64,000 nt of DNA from Arsenicicoccus cauae (GCF_009707125.1 NZ_WLVL01000037.1:124001-188000); one strand, 5' to 3'; counted from the first letter of the stretch, positions 37,070-47,289 are shown. The notes: a model not told the origin generated them from the letters alone. Program-made: numbers and translations.

Positions 37070-37113
37070 GGGCGGCATGCCGAGGTGCTGACCACCGACT
37101 CGGCATACCGCCC
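37070..37113. terminator. Hairpin terminator after thpR
   Basis: GGGCGGCATGCCGAG (37070-37084) pairs with CTCGGCATACCGCCC (37099-37113) with one C-A mismatch and a 14-nt loop. It begins 13 nt after the thpR stop. The arm sequence TATGCCGAG/CTCGGCATA is shared with the hairpin between ilvN and ilvC. Confidence 0.6.
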
Positions 37114-37160
37114 GGACCCGAGGCGCAGGCGCGCCGCGACGCTCGGTCGTCGTCTGGGGG

Positions 37161-37280
37161 AGGCGTGGGGTGCTCCAATGTCTGGGTGAGCGTGCCGGTC
37201 TGGGCGTGCACGAGCTGCAGGCTCTGCACGCCCTGGCCGTTGTTGATGACGAGCAGGTGGCGCCCGCCCAGGCTGCATCC
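37161..37280 (-). pseudogene. Fragment of a YncE-like beta-propeller gene
   Basis: One minus-strand frame encodes GGRHLLVINNGQGVQSLQLV followed by HAQTGTLTQTLEHPTP. This resembles one blade of YncE-type seven-bladed propeller proteins, including those fused to alkaline phosphatase-like domains (pattern DGrtLlVtNnGqgtqSlqvvDt.t..v.qtl.yp.P). Nothing recognisable lies on either side, and the frame has no start codon near the homology. It is best read as debris of a lost secreted protein gene. The remaining part of the 37058-37403 gap shows no gene. Confidence 0.5.
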
Positions 37281-37403
37281 GGGTGAACGATGGAGGGCAG
37301 GTGACCCTCCATCCGTCGACGTAGGACAGGCTCCGCTGCGCCGGTTGCGTCGGTGGCCCCGCCGATGCGGTCAGGCTGCCGCCGCCATGATGGAGTGGGG
37401 CCC

Positions 37404-38156
37404 ATGACGACCCCCTGGCAGCCTCTGGCCGACCGCGTCCTGGCGGCGCTGCGAGAGCAGCTCGGCGACGACCTGGTCGGCGTCTATGTCCACGGCTCCG
37501 CAGCGCTCGGAGGCTTCGTCCGGGGGCGCAGCGACCTGGACGTGCTGGCCGTGGTGAGCGAGGGCGAGGGCGAGGGCCAGCCCCACGAGCGTGACTGGGC
37601 GGCCGTGGGCGCCGCCGTCTCGACCGTCGGGGACGAGTGGACCCCCTTGGAGCTCAGCGTGATCCGTCGTTCCCTGGCCGAGTCACCGCACGAACCGTGG
37701 GATTTCGCGGTGCACGTGACGGCCTCCGATGGGGCGCAGCCGGACTCGCGGGTCGTGCTCGACCGCGGCGACGGCGACCCGGACCTGCTCCTGCACCTCG
37801 CGGTCGTGCGGGCGGCCGGCATCGCCCTGCACGGCCCGGCGCCCGCCGAGCTGGTCGGGGCGATCGACCGGGACGAGGTCCTCGCGCAGCTCGTCGACGA
37901 GCTGAGGTGGGGCGTCGACAACGCCGACGAGGGCTATGCCGTGCTCAACGCCTGCCGGGCGCTGAGGTTCGCCGAGACCGGCGAGCTGGTGAGCAAGGTC
38001 GACGGCGCCGAGTGGCTGCTCGAGCAGCGCCCCGAGCATGAGGTGGTCGTGCGCCGGGCGCTCGACGCGCAGCGTCGCGGCATACGGCTGGACGGGGCGA
38101 CCATGGCCGGTCGCGCGCTGGTGCAGGACGTGCTGGACGACCTCACCTGGGCCTGA
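37404..38156 (+). CDS. Nucleotidyltransferase with aminoglycoside-adenylyltransferase-like architecture
   Basis: A 250-residue protein. The N-terminal nucleotidyltransferase motif GVYVHGSAALGGFVRGRSDLDVLAV matches the GS-x(n)-DxD pattern of the ANT family, and the C-terminal helical half contains ELRWGVDNADEGYAVLNACR and ETGELVSKVDGAEWLLEQ, as in DUF4111/ANT(3'')-like proteins. It may adenylylate a small molecule; resistance to an aminoglycoside cannot be concluded from this. The ATG at 37404 leads directly into the fold. Confidence 0.85.
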   Translation: MTTPWQPLADRVLAALREQLGDDLVGVYVHGSAALGGFVRGRSDLDVLAVVSEGEGEGQPHERDWAAVGAAVSTVGDEWTPLELSVIRRSLAESPHEPWDFAVHVTASDGAQPDSRVVLDRGDGDPDLLLHLAVVRAAGIALHGPAPAELVGAIDRDEVLAQLVDELRWGVDNADEGYAVLNACRALRFAETGELVSKVDGAEWLLEQRPEHEVVVRRALDAQRRGIRLDGATMAGRALVQDVLDDLTWA

Positions 38157-38163
38157 CCCACAC

Positions 38164-38279
38164 ACCTACCCCCGGTAGGGGCATCGACCGGCCCTCGTCC
38201 CCCAGGCCGATGTACCTACCCCCGGTAGGGCATCAGCCGGCCCTCGTCCCCCAGGCCGATGTACCTACCCCCGGTAGGT
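38164..38279. repeat. Tandem repeat of a 49-50 bp unit, each with the ACCTACC palindrome
   Basis: Unit 1 spans 38164-38213, unit 2 38214-38262, and a third partial unit 38263-38279. Each begins with ACCTACCCCCGGTAGG, and the first two continue identically except for one indel and a two-base difference. The 17-mer palindrome is also present at 10306-10322. The units lie between the nucleotidyltransferase gene and ilvC, which converge. The rest of the gap to 38528 holds a short direct repeat (CAGCACCAGACG twice, about 38360-38395), a terminator hairpin and no convincing gene. Confidence 0.85.
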
Positions 38280-38443
38280 GCGGGACGGGCGGGCGGCGGC
38301 GTTCACGGTCTCGGCCAGCGTCTGCCGTCTGCGCGGCCATCGTCCGTCTTGGGCTGCAGCACCAGACGGGGGACGCAGCACCAGACGACCAGACGTATGG
38401 CGGACGCCCGCCCAGGAACGGGACCGCTCGCGTCGGCATACGG

Positions 38444-38482
38444 CCGAGGGCACCCCACCCACGACGGGTGAGGCGCCCTCGG
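38444..38482 (-). terminator. Terminator of the ilvBNC operon
   Basis: CCGAGGGC (38444-38451) pairs with GCCCTCGG (38475-38482); an inner ACCC/GGGT adds to the stem. It lies about 46 nt beyond the ilvC stop on the minus strand. No U-run. Confidence 0.5.
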
Positions 38483-38528
38483 TGCCGCGCTCGATCGACC
38501 CACCGACCCTGCCGGATCAGCCGGGTGG

Positions 38529-39659
<1,131 letters not shown>

Positions 39660-40169
39660 TCAGCCGCGGTTGCTGCGGTCGGTGATGGAGCGGGAGCCGC
39701 GCCCGATGGCGACCAGGCCGGACTGCACCAGCTCCTTGACGCCGAAGGGCTCGAGGGTGCGCAGCAGCGCCTCCAGCTTGAGCACGTTACCGGTGGCCTC
39801 GACGACGAGCGTGTCGGGCCCCACGTCGACCACCTTGGCGCGGAACATCTCGACGACCTCCATCACCTGGCCGCGGTGCGCGGCGTCGGCGCGGACCTTG
39901 ACCAGGATGATGTGCCGCTCCACCGCCTGGTCGGCCTGCAGCTCGACGACCTTGAGCACCTCGACGAGCTTGTTGAGCTGCTTGGTGACCTGCTCGAGCG
40001 GGAGCACGTCCACGTCGACGCGGATCGTCATGCGGGAGATCTCGGGGTGCTCGGTCTCACCGACCGCCAGCGCCTCGATGTTGTAGCCGCGGCGGGAGAA
40101 CAGCGCGGCGATGCGGGTGAGGACGCCAGGCTTGTTCTCCACGAGCACGGACAGGGTGTGCTTGCTCAC
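39660..40169 (-). CDS. ilvN: Acetolactate synthase small (regulatory) subunit
   Basis: A 169-residue ACT-domain protein. [34 protein letters not shown] is the ACT signature binding valine for feedback inhibition of IlvB. The C-terminal ALSS domain contains [27 protein letters not shown] start at 40169 overlaps the ilvB stop (GTGA), ensuring coupled synthesis of both subunits. Confidence 0.96.
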   Translation of the reverse strand: MSKHTLSVLVENKPGVLTRIAALFSRRGYNIEALAVGETEHPEISRMTIRVDVDVLPLEQVTKQLNKLVEVLKVVELQADQAVERHIILVKVRADAAHRGQVMEVVEMFRAKVVDVGPDTLVVEATGNVLKLEALLRTLEPFGVKELVQSGLVAIGRGSRSITDRSNRG

Positions 40170-42022
40170 TCGTCATCACTCCACTTCGGGGCCATGCCCT
40201 TGGCGATCTGGATCTCGTCGTTGCTCACGCCCGCGGGGACCATCGGCCACACCATGGCGTCCCGGCTGACCACGAAGTCGACGACGACCGGTCGGTCGTT
40301 GATCTGCATGGCGGCCTGGATCGTCTCGTCGATCTTGGCGGGGTCGTCGCACCGCAGCCCGACGCAGCCGTAGGCCTCGGCCAGCTTGACGAAGTCGGGG
40401 ATGCGGATCTGGTCGTGGGAGGTGTGCAGGTCGGTGTTGGAGTAGCGCTCGTTGTAGAAGAGCGTCTGCCACTGCCGCACCATGCCGAGGCTCGAGTTGT
40501 TGATGATGGCAACCTTGATCGGGATGTCGTTGACCACGCAGGTCGCCAGCTCCTGGTTGGTCATCTGGAAGCAGCCGTCGCCGTCGATGGCCCAGACGAC
40601 GCGATCGGGGTCGCCGGCCTTGGCGCCCATGGCGGCTGGCACGGCGTAGCCCATCGTCCCGGCGCCACCGGAGTTGAGCCACTGGCGTGGTCGCTCGTAG
40701 CGGATGAACTGCGAGCTCCACATCTGGTGCTGGCCGACGCCGGCGCAGTAGATCGCGTCGGGGCCGACGATCTCGCCGAGCCGCTCGACGACGGCCTGCG
40801 GGGCGATCGTGGCCTCGTCCTCGTGGACGTAGCCGACGGGGTAGGTCTCCTTCCACCCCTGCGCGGTCGCGACCCACTCGCTGTAGTCGGCGACGTCGCC
40901 CGCGGCCTGGTCGGCCTTGATGGTGTCGATGAGGTCGCGGATGACCTCCTTGGCGTCGCCCACGATCGGCACGTCGGCGACGCGGTTCTTGCCGATCTCG
41001 GCGGGGTCGATGTCGGCGTGGATGACCGCCGCGCCCGGCGCGAAGGTCGACAGCTGGCCGGTGACCCGGTCGTCGAAGCGCGCGCCGAGGGTGATCAGCA
41101 GGTCGGCCTTCTGCAGGCCGGTGACCGCGGCCACCGAGCCGTGCATGCCGGGCATGCCCAGGTGCAGGGGGTGCGAGTCGGGGAAGGCGCCGCGGGCCAT
41201 CAGCGTGGTGACGACGGGGATGCCGGTCAGCTCCACCAGGCGGCGCAGGTCCTCGTGCGCCTCGGCGCGGATCACGCCGCCCCCGACGTAGAAGATCGGA
41301 CGGCGCGAGGTGCGCATGAGGCGCGCGGCCTCGCGGATCTGCTTGTGGTGCGGCCGGGTCACCGGGTGGTAGCCCGGCAGCTCGAAGGTCGGCGGCCAGG
41401 AGAACGTGGTGCTCGCCTGGAGCGCGTCCTTGGTGATGTCGACGAGGACCGGACCGGGGCGGCCGGTGCCGGCGATGTGGAAGGCCTCGGCCAGCGCCTG
41501 CGGGATCTTGGCCGGGTCGGTCACGAGGTAGTTGTGCTTGGTGATCGGCATCGAGATGCCGCGGATGTCGGCCTCCTGGAAGGCGTCGGTGCCGATCGAG
41601 GCGCTGCCGACCTGGCCCGTGATCGCGACCATCGGGACGGAGTCCATGTAGGCGTCGAGCAGCGGCGTGACGAGGTTGGTGGCTCCCGGCCCGCTCGTCG
41701 CCATGCACACACCCACCTTGCCGGTCGCCGAGGCGTAGCCCTGGGCGGCGTGGCCCGCGCCCTGCTCGTGGCGCACCAGGACGTGGCGCACCGAGCTGGA
41801 GTCCATGAGCGGGTCGTAGGCCGGGAGGATCGCCCCGCCCGGGATGCCGAAGACGGTGTCTACCTCGAGCGCCTCGAGCGCGAGGACCAGGCTCTGCGCA
41901 CCCGTGACCTGGACCGGCGTCCGGTGCCGCACGTTTGCGGCGACGCTGGAGGGGCTGGGGGCGGGAAGGGCGCCATCGGGACGCGGAGCGGGCGTGGCAG
42001 CGGTCGACGTGGTGTCGGTCAC
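40166..42022 (-). CDS. ilvB: Acetolactate synthase large (catalytic) subunit
   Basis: A 618-residue thiamine diphosphate enzyme making acetolactate or acetohydroxybutyrate. [14 protein letters not shown] and [14 protein letters not shown] carry the catalytic glutamate, [10 protein letters not shown] is the FAD-binding segment, and [29 protein letters not shown] is the ThDP/Mg motif (GDG...NN). A GTG start at 42022 follows an unusual 150-nt leader with an attenuator. Its N-terminus has about 30 non-conserved residues before the fold. Confidence 0.97.
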   Translation of the reverse strand: MTDTTSTAATPAPRPDGALPAPSPSSVAANVRHRTPVQVTGAQSLVLALEALEVDTVFGIPGGAILPAYDPLMDSSSVRHVLVRHEQGAGHAAQGYASATGKVGVCMATSGPGATNLVTPLLDAYMDSVPMVAITGQVGSASIGTDAFQEADIRGISMPITKHNYLVTDPAKIPQALAEAFHIAGTGRPGPVLVDITKDALQASTTFSWPPTFELPGYHPVTRPHHKQIREAARLMRTSRRPIFYVGGGVIRAEAHEDLRRLVELTGIPVVTTLMARGAFPDSHPLHLGMPGMHGSVAAVTGLQKADLLITLGARFDDRVTGQLSTFAPGAAVIHADIDPAEIGKNRVADVPIVGDAKEVIRDLIDTIKADQAAGDVADYSEWVATAQGWKETYPVGYVHEDEATIAPQAVVERLGEIVGPDAIYCAGVGQHQMWSSQFIRYERPRQWLNSGGAGTMGYAVPAAMGAKAGDPDRVVWAIDGDGCFQMTNQELATCVVNDIPIKVAIINNSSLGMVRQWQTLFYNERYSNTDLHTSHDQIRIPDFVKLAEAYGCVGLRCDDPAKIDETIQAAMQINDRPVVVDFVVSRDAMVWPMVPAGVSNDEIQIAKGMAPKWSDDE

Positions 42023-42109
42023 TGTGTCTCACCACTTTCGGGATGACATCGTCGTCGGGTCGGCGGGTGCCGACCCTGTGCGGGTCCGGTGCGCTCGTGG
42101 CCACCCATG

Positions 42110-42145
42110 AAAAAACCCCTGACCCGGGTGCCGGGACGCAGGGGT
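42110..42145 (-). terminator. Attenuator terminator of the ilvBNC leader
   Basis: On the minus strand ACCCCTG (42139-42145) pairs with CAGGGGT (42115-42121), with an inner CCCGG/CCGGG stem, followed at once by six T (42110-42115). This is a canonical intrinsic terminator, unusual in this window where other hairpins lack U-runs. It stands between the leader peptide and ilvB, about 90 nt before the ilvB start. Confidence 0.85.
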
Positions 42146-42172
42146 GGCGCGCTGTCGCAGGTCGACGGCGCG

Positions 42173-42199
42173 CTAGGGAAGTACGAGGATTCGGGCCAC
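42173..42199 (-). CDS. ilvB leader peptide (MARILVLP)
   Basis: An eight-codon reading frame, GTG GCC CGA ATC CTC GTA CTT CCC TAG, encodes MARILVLP. Four of eight residues are Ile, Leu, Val, Leu, in consecutive codons, and the stop is 28 nt before the base of the terminator stem. This is the design of branched-chain amino acid attenuators: ribosome stalling at these codons would favour an alternative RNA fold and read-through into ilvB. The GTG start lacks a strong ribosome binding site, so translation should be tested. Confidence 0.75.
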   Translation of the reverse strand: MARILVLP

Positions 42200-42331
42200 G
42201 GGTCAACAGTCCCCCAGGGGAGGCCCCGCGTCAAAGGGGGCGCGCGGCAGTCTCGCGATGTGGGCATCATGTCCCAGGTCACGGACAGCGGCCGGGTGGT
42301 CCCTCCCTGGCCGGGGTCGCAGACTGGTCGT

Positions 42332-43516
42332 ATGACGACGCCCCGCCGACTCGCCCTGCCGCTGCTCGTCGGCCTGACCGCCGTCACGGCCTGCACCGCC
42401 TCGACGCAGACCACCGCCAGCTCCACCGCTACCTTCTCATCCTCCCCCGCCATCTCGACCGCCACGTCCGGCACCTCGGCCCCGGCGACCTCGAGCACGG
42501 CTCCGGCACCCGCCTCGCCCGCCGCCCCCGCCCCCGCCAGCAGCCCCGTCGAGGTGGCGACCGGCCTCGACGTCCCGTGGGGGCTGGCCTTCCTGCCCGA
42601 CGGATCGGCTCTCGTCACGCTCCGGGACGAGGGGCGCGTGCTGCGGGTCCGGGAGGGCGCCCGGCCGGTCGAGGTCGGGCGCATCGACGACGTCGAGGCC
42701 AACGGCGAGGGTGGGCTGCTGGGCATCGCCGTGTCGCGCGAGTTCGCCACGGACCAGAGGGTCTTCGTCTACCACACCACCAGGCAGGACAACCGGGTGG
42801 TGCGGCTGCGCCTGGAGGGGGACCGGCTGATGCCGGAGCGCGTCGTCCTGTCGGGCATCCCGGCGGGCGGGATCCACAACGGCGGTCGCATCAAGGTCGG
42901 CCCGGACGGGATGATCTGGGTGCCGACCGGGGACGCCTCGGAGCGCGACCGGGCCCCGGATGCCTCCTGGCTCGGCGGCAAGATCCTACGGGTCACCGCC
43001 GACGGCGCCCCCGCCCCCGGCAACCCCGACCCCTCGTCCTCGGTGTGGTCGCGCGGCCACCGCAACGTGCAGGGCCTGGCCTGGGACGCCGAGCAGCGCC
43101 TGTGGGCCACGGAGTTCGGGCAGAACACCTGGGACGAGCTCAACCTGATCCAGGAGGGCCGCGACTACGGCTGGCCCACGGTCGAGGGCCGGCAGGAGGA
43201 CAACGGAGGCGGTCGCGACACGCGCTTCACGGACCCGCTCGTGGTCTGGCGCACGGACGAGGCCTCCCCCAGCGGGCTGGCGATCGGCACCGACGGCGCG
43301 GCCTACGTCGCAGCGCTGCGCGGCGAGCGCCTGTGGCGCGTTCCCCTGCAGGGCGGCAAAACCGGGGAGCCGCAGGCGCTGCTGGAGGGGACCTACGGCC
43401 GGCTGCGGACCGTCGAGCGCGCCCCGGACGGCCGGCTGTGGATCATCACGAGCAACACCTTTCGCGGGGACGAGCGCGACGGCGACGACCGGATCGTCAT
43501 CCTGCCGCCGTCGTGA
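42332..43516 (+). CDS. Secreted PQQ-type glucose/sorbosone dehydrogenase-like lipoprotein
   Basis: A 394-residue predicted lipoprotein: signal peptide with lipobox TAVTAC (Cys about 21) and a Ser/Thr/Ala/Pro-rich linker of about 50 residues. The catalytic part is a beta-propeller of the soluble glucose dehydrogenase/Yli family: VPWGLAFLPDGSALVTLRDEGRV, GEGGLLGIAVSREF, GIHNGGRIKVGPDGMIWVPTGDA, and WSRGHRNVQGLAWD with the catalytic-type histidine. Family members oxidise aldoses using PQQ outside the cell. The ATG at 42332 is fixed by the signal peptide. Its 3' end overlaps the convergent epimerase gene by 20 nt. Confidence 0.88.
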   Translation: MTTPRRLALPLLVGLTAVTACTASTQTTASSTATFSSSPAISTATSGTSAPATSSTAPAPASPAAPAPASSPVEVATGLDVPWGLAFLPDGSALVTLRDEGRVLRVREGARPVEVGRIDDVEANGEGGLLGIAVSREFATDQRVFVYHTTRQDNRVVRLRLEGDRLMPERVVLSGIPAGGIHNGGRIKVGPDGMIWVPTGDASERDRAPDASWLGGKILRVTADGAPAPGNPDPSSSVWSRGHRNVQGLAWDAEQRLWATEFGQNTWDELNLIQEGRDYGWPTVEGRQEDNGGGRDTRFTDPLVVWRTDEASPSGLAIGTDGAAYVAALRGERLWRVPLQGGKTGEPQALLEGTYGRLRTVERAPDGRLWIITSNTFRGDERDGDDRIVILPPS

Positions 43517-44321
43517 TCGTGGCCTCGGCCGCCAGCGCCTCCGCGACCGGGCGGACCCTGGTGCGCAGCAAGGACGCCGCGCGGGTGGAGTCCAGGCGGA
43601 CGCACGCCGGGCCGGGCGCGTCCCCCCTCGACGCGACCGGCAGCCGGGCCGGGTCCAGCCCCTCGTGACGGGCCACCAGGAGGCCGAGGTCGTGGCGACT
43701 CATCGCCTGCGCCCCGGCGACGTGGGCCAGACCCCGCACGCCGCGGGCCTCGGTGGCCAGCTCCACCAGGGCGGCGGACAGGTCGAGCACGTGGACGGGA
43801 CACCGGATCTCGTCGTCGCGCAGCGCGCCTTGCCCCGCCGCGACGGCGTGCACCAGCGCGTGGTGCGTGCTGCCTCGCCCGACGACGAGCGAGGTGCGGA
43901 CGACCACGGCGTCGTCGAGCGCGGCGGCCACGGCGGCCTCGCAGGCGGCCTTCGCGGCGGCATACGGCGTGGTGGGCGCGGGCGGCACGCTCTCGTCCGA
44001 CCAGGCCTCGCGGCTCGGCAGGACCAGGTCGGTGGACAGTGCCACCAGCCGCGCCCCGACCAGCCCGCAGCCGCGCACGACGTGGACGGTGCCGGTGGTC
44101 GTCGTGCCCCAGTCCTGCTGGTCGTATGCCGTGTGCACGAGTGCGTCGGGGCGGACCGTCTCGAGGCACCGGAGGACCTCGGCGCCGTCCCGCACGTCGA
44201 GGCGCACGCCGTCCGGCCCGGGGGTGCGCGACGCGTGCACCACGTCGTGCCCCGCAGCCCGCGCCGCCCGCACCACGTGCCGGCCGACCCACCCCGTGCC
44301 TCCGGTGACCAGGAGCCGCAC
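43497..44321 (-). CDS. NAD-dependent epimerase / dTDP-dehydrorhamnose reductase-like protein
   Basis: A 274-residue extended SDR. The nucleotide motif TGGTGWVGRHVV is at residue 6, and YAAAK (Tyr-x-x-x-Lys) near residue 121. TLVGRGSTHH-like SLVVGRGSTHHALVH and PVHVLDLSAALVEL resemble RmlD. The sugar-nucleotide substrate is unknown. It is the third gene of a run GH65-SixA-like-epimerase with gaps of 10 and 3 nt, so they share a transcript. Confidence 0.82.
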   Translation of the reverse strand: MRLLVTGGTGWVGRHVVRAARAAGHDVVHASRTPGPDGVRLDVRDGAEVLRCLETVRPDALVHTAYDQQDWGTTTTGTVHVVRGCGLVGARLVALSTDLVLPSREAWSDESVPPAPTTPYAAAKAACEAAVAAALDDAVVVRTSLVVGRGSTHHALVHAVAAGQGALRDDEIRCPVHVLDLSAALVELATEARGVRGLAHVAGAQAMSRHDLGLLVARHEGLDPARLPVASRGDAPGPACVRLDSTRAASLLRTRVRPVAEALAAEATITTAAG

Positions 44322-44324
44322 CGG

Positions 44325-44840
44325 TCAGTCCTGGCGCACGACCACGTCGACGAGGTCGGCGGTGGCCGCCCCGACGTCGAGCCAGTCCCCCTCGACCTCG
44401 AAGCGACACAGCGTGGTGGTCGGGAACCCCCGCTGGAGGGCATCGGCCACGTCGCGCGGGCCGTCCTTGGAGGCGATGGTGCGTGCGAGGGCGGGGATGC
44501 CGGGGGCATGCCCGAGGACGAGGACGGTGCGAGCCTCGTCGGGCAGGTGCGTGAGCAGGGCCAGCAGCTCGGCGAGACCCGCGTCGTAGACCTCGTCCGA
44601 CAGGTCCACCGCCGCCGCCCGGGCGCCTCCCTCGGTGGCCGCCTCCCAGGTCTGGCGCGTGCGGGTCGCGCTCGAGACGACCGCGAGGTCCAGGGCCCCG
44701 ACGTGCTCGGCGATCCACCGACCGGCGATGCGCGAGTCGTCCCGGCCCCCGCTGGTCAGGGTGCGGGCGTGGTCGCCTCCGCCGCCGTGGCCGGCCTCGG
44801 AGTGACGCATCAGCAGCAGGGTGCGGGAGGTGTCCGTCAT
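44325..44840 (-). CDS. SixA-like histidine phosphatase
   Basis: A 171-residue member of the histidine phosphatase superfamily. The catalytic LMRHSEAGH motif is at residue 10 and the second histidine is in VLVLGHAPGIPAL. VVSSATRTRQTWE carries the conserved arginine. SixA of E. coli dephosphorylates phosphohistidine domains, but actinobacterial members may act on small phosphates. The ATG at 44840 (MTDTSR) is preferred over an upstream in-frame start at 44858 because GAGG lies at suitable distance. Confidence 0.87.
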   Translation of the reverse strand: MTDTSRTLLLMRHSEAGHGGGGDHARTLTSGGRDDSRIAGRWIAEHVGALDLAVVSSATRTRQTWEAATEGGARAAAVDLSDEVYDAGLAELLALLTHLPDEARTVLVLGHAPGIPALARTIASKDGPRDVADALQRGFPTTTLCRFEVEGDWLDVGAATADLVDVVVRQD

Positions 44841-44850
44841 ACCGCCATCC

Positions 44851-47217
44851 TCACGCACCGGCGAGGTCGCGGGGCGACCGTCCGACCGGTTGACGCGGCG
44901 TGGACAGCAGCGGCTCGACCGACCGGACCGGCACCACGGCCGGCTCGTCGGGCGTGATGGTCACCTGGTCGCCGTAGAGGACGACGTCGAGGGAGTCCAC
45001 GCCGGCCACGCTCACGGTGACCTGCTCGCGGGCGTGCACCTCGATCCGGGCGTCCCGCCACAGGAACCTGAAGCGATAGCCCGTCAGACCGTCGGGCAGG
45101 CGGGGGGACAGCTGGACCAGCGGACCGTCCTCGCGCAGGCCGCCGAGCCCGGCGGTGAGGGCGAGCCAGGCCCCGGCCAGCGACGCGAGGTGCAGACCCT
45201 GCTCGGTGTTGCCCTGCAGGTCGTGCAGGTCGACCTGCACGGCCTCGCGCAGGTAGTCCAGGCCGAGTCCGAGGTGGCCGGTCTGGATGCAGACCACCGA
45301 CTGGATCCCGGCCGAGAGGGAGGAGTCGCGGACGGTGCGGGCCTCGTAGTAGTCGAGGTCGCGGGCGGTCTGCTCGTCGGTGAAGTCGTCCCCGCACCAC
45401 CACAGGGCGTGGACCAGGTCCGCCTGCTTGACGATCTGGTGGCGATAGATCTGGACGTAGGGCGCGTGCTCCTGCACCGGGTAGCGGTCGCCCCACGACG
45501 CGAAGTCCCACTCGTCGTACTCGGTGAAGCTCTCGCACTGCGGATGGACCCCGAGGTGCTCGTCGTAGAGCACGTGCACGGCGTCGGCGGCCCGGGCCCA
45601 GGTGGCCGTCTCCTCGCTGCCCACGCCCAGCTCGCGCGCCCGGTCGGGGTGCCGCCCGCACGAGGCGACCGCGGCCCGCAGGTTGCGCGCCGCCATGAGG
45701 TTGGTGAAGACGTTGTCGTCGACGACGGCGGTGTACTCGTCCGGACCGGTGAGGCCGTAGAGGTGCCAGCGTCCCTGGCGGTCGTTGTGCCCCAAGGAGA
45801 TCCACAGCCGCGCCGTCTCTACGAGCACCTCCAGGCCGTGCGCCCGCTCGAACTGCAGCTCGCCCCGGACGTGGCGGTAGAGATCGAACGCGCGGGCGAT
45901 GTCCGCGTTGACGTGCATCGCGGCGGTCCCTGCGGGCCAGTAGCCCGACGCCTCGTGCCCGTCGATGGTGCGCCAGGGGAAGGAGGCGCCGCGCAGCCCC
46001 AGCTGCTCGGCGCGCTCGCGGGCTGCGCCGATCGTGGAGGACCGCCAGCGCAGGAGGTTGTGGGCCGCTCGCGGGGCGACCATGGTCAGCGTCGGGACGA
46101 CGAATCCCTCGATGTCCCAGAAGGTGTGGCCGCTGTAGCCGCCGCCCGTGAGCCCCTTGGCGCCGATGGGGGCGTCCTCGATCAGCGCGCTGGCCTGGTA
46201 GACCTGGAAGAGCGCGTAGCGCAGCGACTGCTGCAGCTCGTCGTCCCCCTCCACCTCCAGGTGCACGTCGTCCCAGAAGGCGTCGAGGTGCTCGCGGTTG
46301 CCGGCGACCAGCTGCTCCCACCCGAGGTCGTGCCCGACGGCCAGGTGGGCGCGCACGTGGTCGCCGAGCACGCCGTCGGGGCGGTCCCCGTCGCGGACGT
46401 AGGCCAGCAGCTTGAGGATGGTCAGGCGGTCCCCCGCCTCGAGCTCTATGACGGCGGTGGTGCGGACGTGGTCCTCGTCGACGACGACCCGCGGGTGGAC
46501 CCGCTCGACCCGACCGTTCGCGCGGGTGACCGTGATCACGTGGTCGCAGCCCGAGCCGACCTGTACGCCGCTGCGGATGGTCTCGTGGACGAGGACACCA
46601 CCGTCCCCGCACGCGGTGCGTCGCACGCCGCGGTAGGGCCGGCGCAGCGCCGCGGCGACCTGCGGGTCGTCGTTGTCGATGATGGGCTCTGTGTCGTTGG
46701 CGGCGAGGTCCGACTGCACGACCAGCCGCACCGGCCCCTGCACCGCCTCGACCTCGTAGCGCACGGCCGCGAGCGAACGCTCCACCAGCGACGTGAGCCG
46801 GCCCGTCGTGACCCGGATGCGGTCGCCGCCCGGTGCGCTCCAGTCCAGCTCGCGGGTGAGGGTGCCGGTGCGCATGTCCAGCACCCGGCGGTGCTCGTGG
46901 ACGGTGCCGGCCGTGATGTCCAGGGGCGCGTCGCCGACGAGCAGCCGGACCCGCATCCCGTCGGGGACGTTGACCAGCGCCTGACCCTGGTCCGGGTCGC
47001 CGTAGCTCTTCTCCGGGTAGGACAGCGGGAAGGTCTCGTGGACCCCGCTGACGAAGACCCCGGTCTCGAACGCCGGGTCCCCCTCCTCGAGGGCGCCGCG
47101 CAGACCGATGACGCCGTTGGAGACGGTCAGCAGCGCCTCGGTAAGCCCGAGGCGCTGCGGGTCGACGTGCTCCTCGACGAGGCGCCAGGGATCGATGGCG
47201 AACGGGCTGGCCGACAT
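44851..47217 (-). CDS. Glycoside hydrolase family 65 disaccharide phosphorylase
   Basis: A 788-residue GH65 protein. N-terminal beta-sandwich (WRLVEEHVDPQRLGLTEALL, SNGVIGLRGALEEGDP) and the (alpha/alpha)6 barrel with GYSGHTFWDIEGFVVPTLTM are clear. The general acid glutamate lies in LTGPDEYTAVVDDNV. HIV... KQADLVHAL (the phosphate/substrate loop) is typical. Family enzymes phosphorolyse maltose, trehalose, kojibiose or nigerose; which one cannot be told. No beta-phosphoglucomutase partner is adjacent, which is unusual for the family. The ATG has AGGAG 6 nt upstream. Confidence 0.9.
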   Translation of the reverse strand: MSASPFAIDPWRLVEEHVDPQRLGLTEALLTVSNGVIGLRGALEEGDPAFETGVFVSGVHETFPLSYPEKSYGDPDQGQALVNVPDGMRVRLLVGDAPLDITAGTVHEHRRVLDMRTGTLTRELDWSAPGGDRIRVTTGRLTSLVERSLAAVRYEVEAVQGPVRLVVQSDLAANDTEPIIDNDDPQVAAALRRPYRGVRRTACGDGGVLVHETIRSGVQVGSGCDHVITVTRANGRVERVHPRVVVDEDHVRTTAVIELEAGDRLTILKLLAYVRDGDRPDGVLGDHVRAHLAVGHDLGWEQLVAGNREHLDAFWDDVHLEVEGDDELQQSLRYALFQVYQASALIEDAPIGAKGLTGGGYSGHTFWDIEGFVVPTLTMVAPRAAHNLLRWRSSTIGAARERAEQLGLRGASFPWRTIDGHEASGYWPAGTAAMHVNADIARAFDLYRHVRGELQFERAHGLEVLVETARLWISLGHNDRQGRWHLYGLTGPDEYTAVVDDNVFTNLMAARNLRAAVASCGRHPDRARELGVGSEETATWARAADAVHVLYDEHLGVHPQCESFTEYDEWDFASWGDRYPVQEHAPYVQIYRHQIVKQADLVHALWWCGDDFTDEQTARDLDYYEARTVRDSSLSAGIQSVVCIQTGHLGLGLDYLREAVQVDLHDLQGNTEQGLHLASLAGAWLALTAGLGGLREDGPLVQLSPRLPDGLTGYRFRFLWRDARIEVHAREQVTVSVAGVDSLDVVLYGDQVTITPDEPAVVPVRSVEPLLSTPRQPVGRSPRDLAGA

Positions 47218-47245
47218 GGGCTCTCCTGCTGGTGGGGGTGAGCGC

Positions 47246-47289
47246 GCGGGTGGGTCCGGTGCTGGCTACAGCGTGCCGGACCCACCCGC
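47246..47289. terminator. Terminator after the YhgE-like gene
   Basis: A perfect 14-bp inverted repeat, GCGGGTGGGTCCGG (47246-47259) and CCGGACCCACCCGC (47276-47289), with a 16-nt loop. It lies 33 nt beyond the stop of the YhgE-like gene and just upstream of the GH65 start, so it isolates the two transcripts. Confidence 0.65.

Noticed and set aside
38265-38462. A 65-aa minus-strand frame ending RTYRG
   Set aside because: It overlaps the tandem repeat, is Arg/Ala-rich and has no ribosome binding site; its ending only reflects the ACCTACC palindrome.
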